A DNA stretch of 64,000 bases. Origin: Phytohabitans sp036906915. GTDB taxonomy: Bacteria > Actinomycetota > Actinomycetes > Mycobacteriales > Micromonosporaceae. Position 1 is the stretch's first letter. Each line of letters starts with the position of its first letter. The stretch spans positions 1-64,000 of the forward strand of contig NZ_JBAKHX010000037.1 in NCBI RefSeq assembly GCF_036906915.1, read 5' to 3'. The position numbers and the translations under genes are program-made. Positions 57,914 through 64,000 of this stretch are shown one piece after another. The notes beneath the pieces are model-generated. The model made no database searches, was not told the origin of the DNA, and worked only from the letters and a program-made list of their open reading frames with translations.

Positions 57914-59764
57914 ATGATCGATCGTCGGCGCTTTCTGCGTACTACCCTCGGAGCCGCCACCGGCGCCGCGACCGGCATCGTCGCTGGCCCACTGGTCGGC
58001 TCGGCCGCACAGGCGGCGCCCGCCGTCGCCGCGGCCGCCGAGACCACGCCGGCGGCGCTGCCGTTCGTCGACTCGTACAGCACCAACGAGCTGCCCAACA
58101 TCACGCCTGAGACGAACGCCGCGGTCCGCATCCTCACCGGCATGCAGCGCCTGTGGAAGACCGGCAGCACCTGGGACAGCGGCATCCCGCTCGACCTGGA
58201 CATCCTGCGGGCCAACCTCCGGTACTGCGCCCGCGTCACCGCCACCCGCACCGAGGCCCAGGCGAAGGAGGCGTTCATCGTCGACCGGCAGCACCAGAGC
58301 TACTCCATGATCGCCGGCCTGGGCCCACTCGCCGCCCTGTACCGGACCGGCGCCAAGGCGGTCACCGGCATCACCAGCGCCCCCGACGGCACACCGCCGA
58401 CCACGATCAGCGACACCCTGCCAGCGGACGCCCCGCCCGGGTCCGCGCTCGGATCCGGCGCCACCGACTCCGCTCTCGGCCTGGTCGCCCAGCTCGTCAA
58501 CGCGGTGCGCGGGCCGTTCACGTCGAGCAACCCCAGCAAGTACGGCTACCAGTACCCGCGGCCCTGGCGACTGAATCCCGACAGCGAGGTGGTCGACACC
58601 GGTGCCGTCGACGCCCTGGGGTACCCGATCTACGAGACCGACGTGATCGTGGTTCCGCAGTTGCTCCGCCAGCGCAGCAAGAGCCCGGTCGACGACGGCG
58701 GCTTCGTCAGCGGCCACACCAACGCCGTGTACCTGGCGGGGCTTGCTTACGCGTACGCGGTGCCGGAGCGCTTCCAGGAGCTGATGGCCCACGCCGCCGC
58801 CGAAGCGCACACCCGCATCATCGCCGGCATGCACTCTCCGCTGGATGTCATCGGCGGGCGCATCCTCGGCACGGCGCTGGCCGCGGCGACGCTGTCCAAC
58901 CCGGTGAACGCCACCCTGAAGGCGGCTGCCCGCGCCCAGGCGCTGGAGTACTTCGCCGCGCAGACGGGCACCACCGACCTGTACGCGTACGCACACTCAT
59001 CCACTGTGGACATCGATCCGTACGCGGACCGGGAGGCCAACGCCCGCGCGCTCACGCCGCGACTGACGTACATCCTGCCGCGCACCGGCCGCCCCGCGAA
59101 GATGGTCGTACCCAAGGGCGCCGAGGTGCTCCTGGAGACCCGCCAGCCGTACCTCTCCGCGGCGCAGCGCCGCGAGGTGCTGCGCACGACGGCGTTGCCA
59201 TCCGGGTACGTGCTGCTGGACAGCCCGGAGCTGTGGGGCCGGTTGAACCTGTTCGCCGCGGCGGACGGCTACGGCGCCTTCGACTCCGGCGTCGAGGTGA
59301 CCCTCGACGCGGCGCTCGGCGGCTTCCACGCGGCGGACGCGTGGCGCAACGACATCGCCGGCTGCGGCGGTCTCACCAAGCGGGGCAGCGGCACGCTGAC
59401 CCTGTCGGGCGACAACCGGTACAGCGGCGGCACCACAGTCGCGGCCGGCACCCTGGTCGCCGGCTCCCGGGAGGCCTTTGGTCGCGGCAACCTCCACGTC
59501 GGCGCCGCCACGCTCGCGGTGACCGCCAGCACCAACGGCCCGCCCTCGCTGGTAATCGGCGGAGCACTCACCCTGGCCCGCGACAGCACGCTGGAGGTCC
59601 GGCTGGACCCCAAGCACGTCCCCGCCACCGGCCGCACAGTGCAGCTGATCCGGGCCGGCTGGGTCCGCGGCACCTTCGGCACCGTAAGGGTCGCGGCAAG
59701 CGGCCTGCGCGCACTGCCGGTGTACAGCAGCACCGGCGTAGCGATCCGCCTCTTCCCCGCATAA
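57914..59764 (+). CDS. Tat-exported PAP2-family phosphatase with a C-terminal beta-strand repeat
   Basis: This 616-residue exported protein has a twin-arginine signal (MIDRRRFLRTTLGAATG, cleaving after AAQA near residue 35). The PAP2 phosphatase region has its phosphatase motifs in GGFVSGHTNAV (His268) and HTRIIAGMHSPLD (His307), so it should hydrolyse phosphomonoesters or lipid phosphates outside the membrane; vanadium-haloperoxidase-like relatives are the alternative. The C-terminus contains one autotransporter-associated beta-strand repeat (LTKRGSGTLTLSGDNRYSGG), unusual for a Gram-positive. The ATG at 57914 follows GAGATGGGAGAAC. Confidence 0.85.
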   Translation: MIDRRRFLRTTLGAATGAATGIVAGPLVGSAAQAAPAVAAAAETTPAALPFVDSYSTNELPNITPETNAAVRILTGMQRLWKTGSTWDSGIPLDLDILRANLRYCARVTATRTEAQAKEAFIVDRQHQSYSMIAGLGPLAALYRTGAKAVTGITSAPDGTPPTTISDTLPADAPPGSALGSGATDSALGLVAQLVNAVRGPFTSSNPSKYGYQYPRPWRLNPDSEVVDTGAVDALGYPIYETDVIVVPQLLRQRSKSPVDDGGFVSGHTNAVYLAGLAYAYAVPERFQELMAHAAAEAHTRIIAGMHSPLDVIGGRILGTALAAATLSNPVNATLKAAARAQALEYFAAQTGTTDLYAYAHSSTVDIDPYADREANARALTPRLTYILPRTGRPAKMVVPKGAEVLLETRQPYLSAAQRREVLRTTALPSGYVLLDSPELWGRLNLFAAADGYGAFDSGVEVTLDAALGGFHAADAWRNDIAGCGGLTKRGSGTLTLSGDNRYSGGTTVAAGTLVAGSREAFGRGNLHVGAATLAVTASTNGPPSLVIGGALTLARDSTLEVRLDPKHVPATGRTVQLIRAGWVRGTFGTVRVAASGLRALPVYSSTGVAIRLFPA

Positions 59765-59815
59765 CGCGAGAGCGAGCAAGCGCGCCAGCGGACACGGCCA
59801 TGTGAGGATGGCGCG

Positions 59816-59938
59816 GTGAGGTTTGGACTGCTCGGCCCGCTGGTCGTCGAGGTCGAGGCCGGGGGCGCGAGCGTACCGCTGGCGTCCGGCCGGCAGCGCA
59901 CGCTGCTGGCCGCGCTGCTGCTCCAGCCGGGCGCCTCC
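59816..59938 (+). pseudogene. Fragment of a SARP/AfsR-type (BTAD) regulator
   Basis: The GTG at 59816 opens MRFGLLGPLVVEVEAGG, then SVPLASGRQRTLLAALLLQPGA, the unmistakable N-terminus of AfsR/SARP regulators that control antibiotic clusters. Homology stops after about 41 residues and the DNA-binding domain is never completed; the downstream sequence belongs to other genes. A decayed or recombined remnant. Confidence 0.6.
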
Positions 59939-60014
59939 TGCTGGCAGCGCCGTCGGCCCCATGACTCGGGTACTGCTGGGCCTCTGAGTGGCTTCATGGG
60001 CAACAATGCGACCC

Positions 60015-60566
60015 ATGCCTGTCATCGAGGCGATGATTACTGTCGCTGTCCCCCCGGATCTGGCCTTCGCCGTGTCCCAGACCAGCGCGCCGGTCCGCTA
60101 CCGGTGGGACCCGTTCGTGCGCAAGCAGTACTTCACCGGCGGTGCCACCCGACCAGGCAAGGGCGTGCGCACCTTCACGCAGTCCCGGCACGGCCTGACA
60201 ATGGTCAGCGAGTACGTCTCCTTCGCTCCGCCGACCCACGTCGGCATGAAGATGGTGCAGGGGCCCTGGTTCTTCGAGATGTTCGCCGGCGGGTGGCGGT
60301 TCACGCCCGCGGCCGAGCCTGGTCACACGGTAGCTACCTGGCGATACAGCTTCCGCTGCCGGCCGGCCCTGCTGCGCCCGATCGCCGACCGAATCGGTAC
60401 GTTAGTGCTCCGCCGCGACATCCGCCGTCGGATCGCCGGATACGCCGCAGGGTGCGGCGACCCGATTGTCATCGCAGCCGCGCGGCAGATGCTGGCCGAT
60501 CCATCAACCGAGCACGCACGGCACGGCGACGGCGAGCAGCCCGAGCACACCAGGCGCGTCACATAG
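60015..60566 (+). CDS. SRPBCC (START-like) family protein
   Basis: This 183-residue protein has a helix-grip fold: PVIEAMITVAVPPDLAFAVSQTSAPVRYRWDPFVRK start, a beta-rich middle (EYVSFAPPTHVGMKMV, GWRFTPAAEPGHTVATWRYS) and a long C-terminal helix. Such proteins bind small hydrophobic ligands such as polyketide or lipid precursors. No partner gene indicates the ligand. I prefer ATG 60015; ATG 60006 and GTG 59988 are alternatives. The C-terminal 20 residues are low-complexity. Confidence 0.8.
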   Translation: MPVIEAMITVAVPPDLAFAVSQTSAPVRYRWDPFVRKQYFTGGATRPGKGVRTFTQSRHGLTMVSEYVSFAPPTHVGMKMVQGPWFFEMFAGGWRFTPAAEPGHTVATWRYSFRCRPALLRPIADRIGTLVLRRDIRRRIAGYAAGCGDPIVIAAARQMLADPSTEHARHGDGEQPEHTRRVT

Positions 60567-60569
60567 ATC

Positions 60570-60843
60570 CTTGGGTGCGGGAATCTGAACACGAAGGTCA
60601 GGTTTTCGGGCCGCGGTTTTGAGTCGTGCGCGGGTGATGTAGTCCTCGACGTGCTGGTCGATGGTGGTCAGGGCTTGGCGGAGGGCGGGTGGGGTTTGGG
60701 GTTGGTCGGCGGCTGTATCCGGTAGTGGTCGTAGGAGCCGGTTGTGGAGTTTGGTGTAGACGACGGCGGCGTCCCAGCCGAGGCGATCGCCGCGTACGCG
60801 GCGGTGTTCGCTCAGTACCCGGTCGTATGCGCGATGCTGCAAC
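60570..60843 (-). pseudogene. C-terminal remnant of an unidentified protein, possibly a transposase
   Basis: The minus-strand frame reads DRVLSEHRRVRGDRLGW, then DAAVVYTKLHNRLLRP and ALRQALTTIDQHVEDYI, ending in basic residues. It is helical and charged, as in a protein tail. The upstream (rightward) part is cut at the 64-base direct repeat. I cannot name the family with confidence; transposase C-termini in actinomycetes look similar. No complete gene is present. Confidence 0.3.
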
Positions 60844-60844
60844 C

Positions 60845-60908
60845 CGATCGTGCGGGCATCGTCGTGGCGGAGGGCGCGGATTGGACGATGCCGGCGCACT
60901 CGCCAGGA
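60845..60908. repeat. Direct repeat, copy 1 (64 bases)
   Basis: The sequence starting CGATCGTGCGGGCATCGTCG and ending CGCCAGGA recurs at 61833-61896 in the same orientation, about 90% identical. The two copies bracket the membrane-protein gene at 60929-61675. It may be a target-site or recombination relic. Confidence 0.7.
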
Positions 60909-60928
60909 CGGCGGCTACGATCTTGGTC

Positions 60929-61675
60929 GTGCATCCCGAACCCGCCCCACCCGGCCAGATCCAACCCGCCGAAGGAAGACCAGCCGACCAGCGATTCACC
61001 GAAACGCCTCCGGCCAGGTTCGGTTCGAACGGATTCGGCCCGGCCGGGGCGCCGCCGACCGGTTCCACCCCGTGGGCGGGAGCCTGGCCTGCGGGCAAGT
61101 CGGCTACAAGGACGGCGCTGGTGGTGCTGCTTGGCCTGGCTTTCATCGGGCTGAACACCGCCATCGCGTACGCCGCGGTGGGGTCGAAGGTCATTTCGAT
61201 CGTGACGGGAGTCGCCTTCTGCCTGGTCTTCATGATCGTCGTACGTATGCTGCACCGGGCGATGTGGCTGTCCTTGCTCTCGTTCCTTCCCGCCCTGTTC
61301 GTGCTCGTGGGGTCGGTGGAACTCGCCCCCGACCTGGCGCTGGAGAAGCGCGGCGTCCGCCAGGAGGTAACCATCGTCGACGCCGAGGTCGCCGGTAAGC
61401 GGCACACGTTCACGCTCGAGGGCGATGATGGGCCGCTCGGCGAGCCGCTGATCTATCAGGGCAGCAACCCCGGCTACCAGGTCGGCGACATCCTGACCGT
61501 TCTCACCGATCCGGACGGTGTGATCGCGCTCAAGGTGGCCGATCGGGTCGACTCCACCTCCACGCTGGGGTCGCTGGTGCTCGGTGGCAGCGGCTGGACT
61601 TTCATCGCACTGGTGGCGGGATGGCGCGGGCACGTCCGCCGCCGGGAAGGCCGGTTCGACACCCTGGTGATATAG
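60929..61675 (+). CDS. Predicted membrane protein of unknown function
   Basis: This 248-residue protein has a Pro-rich cytoplasmic N-terminus of about 60 residues, three hydrophobic segments (ALVVLLGLAFIGLNTAIAYAAV; ISIVTGVAFCLVFMIVVRML; SLLSFLPALFVLVG), a soluble beta-rich region with YQGSNPGYQVGDILTVLTDPDG resembling a small external domain, and one more membrane segment near the end (LVLGGSGWTFIALVAGW). I chose the GTG at 60929 since earlier frame sequence lies in the repeat. It is bracketed by the direct repeats. No function is assigned. Confidence 0.55.
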   Translation: MHPEPAPPGQIQPAEGRPADQRFTETPPARFGSNGFGPAGAPPTGSTPWAGAWPAGKSATRTALVVLLGLAFIGLNTAIAYAAVGSKVISIVTGVAFCLVFMIVVRMLHRAMWLSLLSFLPALFVLVGSVELAPDLALEKRGVRQEVTIVDAEVAGKRHTFTLEGDDGPLGEPLIYQGSNPGYQVGDILTVLTDPDGVIALKVADRVDSTSTLGSLVLGGSGWTFIALVAGWRGHVRRREGRFDTLVI

Positions 61676-61832
61676 CGGGCGCTGATCCAGCGGGAACGAA
61701 TGAGCCGCTCCGCGCGTTTCGGAAACGGCGAACCGAATGCCGGAAAGGACCGGAGTGGAAAGACGAGAGCTGAGGATCGATGGGCACAGGTGACAAGCGG
61801 AGGACCGTGTCGACGGGCGCGAGTCTGACACA

Positions 61833-61896
61833 CGATCGTGCGGGCATCGTCGTGGCGAGAGCGCGGATCTGGACGGTGCCGGCGCACTCGCCAGGA
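61833..61896. repeat. Direct repeat, copy 2 (64 bases)
   Basis: Second copy of the repeat at 60845-60908, same orientation, with a few substitutions and one compensating insertion/deletion pair. Confidence 0.7.
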
Positions 61897-62485
61897 GCGT
61901 GGCGCCGAGCCTCGGTGCCGCCGTCGAGGTCACCAGCGACAGCGGTAACTGATCTGTGGCTGGGGCTGAGCGCGGCATTGTAGGCGATCGATGACCGCCG
62001 TGCCGCGCTCTATCTCCCCTCGAAATCGTCGATGCACTCGAACTCGGCCGAGACCACGCCTCGACCGCAGAGCCGTCTCGGCATGGGGCCTGGCATGCCC
62101 GGCCGGACGTATCACGTTCACCGTGTGTAACTCGTGGAGCCGGCGCGTCTGGCTGGGCGTGGGCGCGTTCAGGCGCAACGGCTGGGAGCACCCATGGAGG
62201 GCACGCTCGGCCACGCGTCTGGACTGCGTTACCCGCGCGCCAGGGCCGCGTCTTTGTACGCGCTTGCTACGCGTTTCGGCATGGCGAGCATGGGCAAGCC
62301 GAAAGTCCGGAGCCGCCGCGTCGCGCGCTACTGGAAACGCACGTCGTTCCTCGCGCCGTCGCCGGCAGCAGGTGGAGCGATGAGATCAGCTTGAGAGGTC
62401 TCGTAGGCGCCTGTCCCGTGACTGCCCGTGTCACTCGGAAGGTTCAGCCATCTCGGGTAGTGCCGGTCTCAGTGAGGAACTCGAT
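61897..62485. other. Intergenic stretch without a recognisable gene
   Basis: I see no complete gene here. Short Arg-rich frames exist on both strands but have no start/ribosome-site support and no recognisable motif. The composition is somewhat lower in GC than in the neighbouring genes. Together with the flanking repeats it looks like degraded, possibly mobile, DNA. Confidence 0.5.
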
Positions 62486-62708
62486 CGATGCCCGCGGTGT
62501 CGCTGATCCTCCTGGGGCTTGGCGCTGGGCGGCGGCGCCGGCGCCGCCGCCGGTCGGCCAGGGCCTGACGGTGTGCTCCTGAGTAGACCCTCGTTCGGCC
62601 GCGCTCCGGGGCTGACGCACACTATGCCGACGACACGACAGGAGAATGCTGTGACAGTCCGCGGAACAGGCCGGCCGTCGACCCGACTGGAGATCGCCAA
62701 GGAGCACG
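62486..62708. repeat. Long direct repeat, copy 1, holding the 3' end of a lost DUF2330-like gene
   Basis: This segment matches 63702-63930 closely (about 90% by eye, one 6-base gap). It begins with the codons for the last roughly 28 residues of a DUF2330 protein (ILLGLAL...RSAKA-like end and TGA), then the intergenic spacer and a ribosome site, then a GTG (62651) with the first 20 codons of the following gene. Confidence 0.75.
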
Positions 62709-62761
62709 ACGGCCGAGCCGGATGGCGGAATTCGATCGCGGTCGATCGCGTCCGACGGGTC

Positions 62762-63790
62762 ATGGCAACCGGCCGTTTAGCGACCCGCATCGCGGTGGTG
62801 GTTGCGCTCGCCGTCGCGATGGTGGCAGTCGATCCCGCGAGGTCCGGCGCCTGCGCCTGCGGGGCGTTCGTCGCCAACGACAAGCTGCGCGCGCAGCAGG
62901 AGACCGCGCTGGTGGAGTTGACCGGCCGTACTGAGTCGATCACCCTCTCGGTGCAGGCGCGTTCCGAGGCGACCCAGGCGGCGTTCCTGATGCCGGTTCC
63001 CGCGCGCGCCCGGTTCGAGGTGGCAGACGGGAAACTGTTCACCGAACTCGACCGGATCAGCCGCCCGGACGTCGAGGTGCGGCGCGTGACGGTGGACGGG
63101 GACGGCGCGGGCGCACCCCCGCAGTCCGATCGCGGCGCCACCGTCGTCGACCACGTCGAGATCGGGCCCTACGAGGTCGCCCAACTCGCCGGCACCGACG
63201 CCACCGCCGTCACGAACTGGCTGGGCGACAACGACTTCACCCTGCCCGCCGCCCTCGAAGGCGCGCTCGGACCGTACCTCTCGGAGGGTTGGCTCGTCGT
63301 CGCGGTGCGCCTGGCCCCGACCTCCGGCAGCCTCGCCGCCGGACTACCGCCGATGCGGCTGGCTTTCGAAACCGACACGCCGGTCTATCCGATGCGACTG
63401 TCGGCCACAGCCGAGGGCAGGCAGCCGCTGCGCCTGTACGTGCTGGCCGACCACCGGATGGACATCAGCAATCCGGCGCCCAGGGGCAGCGCGCCCGACC
63501 TGACGTTCGCGGGCGAGGTGAAACCGGACCCGCAATACCCGACACTGTCCGCGGCGTTGGTCGGCCCGCGTTTCCTGACCCGCTACGACGGGGAGTTCAG
63601 GCCGGCGCAGATCACCGACGACATCCGCTTCACCCGCTCCGCGACCGATGAGCCCCACCGCGCGGTCGTGATCGTCAGGGAGTACGTCCGCTCGCCGTGG
63701 CCGATGCCCGCGGTGCCGCTGATCCTGCTGGGCTTGGCACTGGTCGCCGGCGCCGTCGTGATCGCGCGCCGCCGGTCGGCCAAGGCCTGA
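62762..63790 (+). CDS. DUF2330-domain membrane protein
   Basis: This 342-residue protein has a signal or anchor helix (TRIAVVVALAVAMVAVDPA) followed by the family's Cys pair in GACACGAFV, a large extracellular beta-rich domain (about 40-310) with AAFLMPVPARARFEVADG and LPPMRLAFETDTPVYPMRLS, and a C-terminal transmembrane helix (LILLGLALVAGAVVIARR). DUF2330 proteins are membrane-anchored and of unknown role. I prefer the ATG at 62762. The GTG at 62651 is in frame, has the better ribosome site (ACAGGAGAAT) and would add 37 residues copied from the next gene's start. Confidence 0.8.
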   Translation: MATGRLATRIAVVVALAVAMVAVDPARSGACACGAFVANDKLRAQQETALVELTGRTESITLSVQARSEATQAAFLMPVPARARFEVADGKLFTELDRISRPDVEVRRVTVDGDGAGAPPQSDRGATVVDHVEIGPYEVAQLAGTDATAVTNWLGDNDFTLPAALEGALGPYLSEGWLVVAVRLAPTSGSLAAGLPPMRLAFETDTPVYPMRLSATAEGRQPLRLYVLADHRMDISNPAPRGSAPDLTFAGEVKPDPQYPTLSAALVGPRFLTRYDGEFRPAQITDDIRFTRSATDEPHRAVVIVREYVRSPWPMPAVPLILLGLALVAGAVVIARRRSAKA

Positions 63791-63930
63791 CGGTGTGCTC
63801 CCGAGTGGACCCTTGCCCGGTCACGGTCCGAAGCTGACGCACACTATGCCGACGACACGACAGGAGAATGCTGTGACAGTCCGCGGAACAGGCCGGCCGT
63901 CGACCCGACTGGAGTTCGCCAAGGAGCACG
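63702..63930. repeat. Long direct repeat, copy 2
   Basis: Second copy of the repeat at 62486-62708; it contains the true 3' end of the DUF2330 gene, the intergenic spacer and the start of the gene that runs off the window. Confidence 0.75.
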
Positions 63931-64000
63931 CCGAGCGCGTGCTCGGACGGCGAACCGCCAAACGGTTCGCGGCGTTCGACAACGGCGCCCTGTATCATCT
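63873..64000 (+). CDS. Hypothetical protein, 3' partial
   Basis: The GTG at 63873 follows the same ACAGGAGAAT site as in the first repeat copy. It opens TVRGTGRPSTRLEFAKEHAERV, then LGRRTAKRFAAFDNGALYH, with no stop before the window edge. The first 20 residues are nearly identical to those encoded at 62651; beyond them the sequence is unique. I do not recognise the family. Confidence 0.55.
   Translation, partial: MTVRGTGRPSTRLEFAKEHAERVLGRRTAKRFAAFDNGALYH

Noticed and set aside
62134..62394. 86-codon frame starting MEGTLGHASG in the degraded zone
   Set aside because: No ribosome site, Arg/Ser-rich, no recognisable motif; treated as non-coding.
1..64000. tRNA, rRNA, replication origin or phage integrase
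   Set aside because: No cloverleaf with a TTCGA-type T-loop in an intergenic gap, no rRNA-like sequence, and no integrase or DnaA-box cluster were seen.

Overview
The window is high-GC actinobacterial DNA. GTG and TTG starts are common, many genes overlap by 4 bases (ATGA or GTGA), and the gene set is typical of a mycelial saprophyte: secreted GH10 and GH11 xylanases, ABC sugar uptake, Ser/Thr kinases, a SigE-type ECF sigma factor, a MEDS-type anti-sigma relic and a SARP fragment. Family content and gene style fit the Micromonosporaceae (Actinoplanes, Phytohabitans, Dactylosporangium or similar). This is inference; no rRNA or other phylogenetic marker is present. I found no tRNA, rRNA or CRISPR array.

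Layout. 1-5.8 kb: the 3' part of a TgpA/DUF3488 transglutaminase-like membrane protein that lacks its catalytic Cys and His, a receptor-type Ser/Thr kinase, a pyridoxamine-phosphate-oxidase-fold protein, and a membrane-protein gene cut off by a palindromic repeat. 5.8-8.6 kb: a divergent sugar-acid dehydratase (IlvD/Edd) and a zinc dehydrogenase. 8.6-13.8 kb: an Hsp20 gene with an HspR-type HAIR operator, an ArsR-like regulator overlapping an MFS exporter, TetR, a second palindromic repeat, and a WYL/YafY regulator divergent from a DUF1579-like gene across a perfect palindrome. 14-20.2 kb: a membrane PAS-GGDEF protein, a GH10-CBM2 xylanase, a decayed MEDS/anti-sigma gene, LacI, and a membrane-anchored AbfB-domain protein.

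20.3-36.5 kb is the metabolic centre. Thirteen minus-strand genes (livK-livG-livF-livH-livM, gentisate dioxygenase, FAH hydrolase, FAD hydroxylase, thioesterase, CoA ligase, SDR, SCP-x-like thiolase, double-hotdog MaoC) are nearly all translationally coupled. Together they read as import of an aromatic acid, CoA activation, side-chain beta-oxidation, thioester hydrolysis, ring hydroxylation to gentisate and ring cleavage. A PaaX-like regulator is divergent at the head. An aryl-alcohol-type dehydrogenase and an aldehyde dehydrogenase lie beyond it and could feed the acid pool.

36.5-46.5 kb: a hypothetical protein, a SigE-family ECF sigma factor with an overlapping membrane propeller protein (likely anti-sigma), a DEAD-box helicase, a secreted M19/amidohydrolase-like protein, YciI, a GH11 xylanase, an AAA ATPase with an unrecognised N-terminal domain, and a methyltransferase gene truncated by the third palindromic repeat. 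46.6-55.6 kb: an eight-gene xylo-oligosaccharide operon (lipoprotein, two permeases, Gfo/Idh oxidoreductase, GH43, two tandem DUF6807/PmoA paralogues, ROK regulator). 55.8-64 kb: a second Ser/Thr kinase, a Tat-exported PAP2 phosphatase with a beta-strand repeat, then a fragmented zone (SARP fragment, SRPBCC protein, decayed ORF, direct repeats, membrane protein, and a DUF2330 gene bounded by about 223-base direct repeats) running to the window edge.
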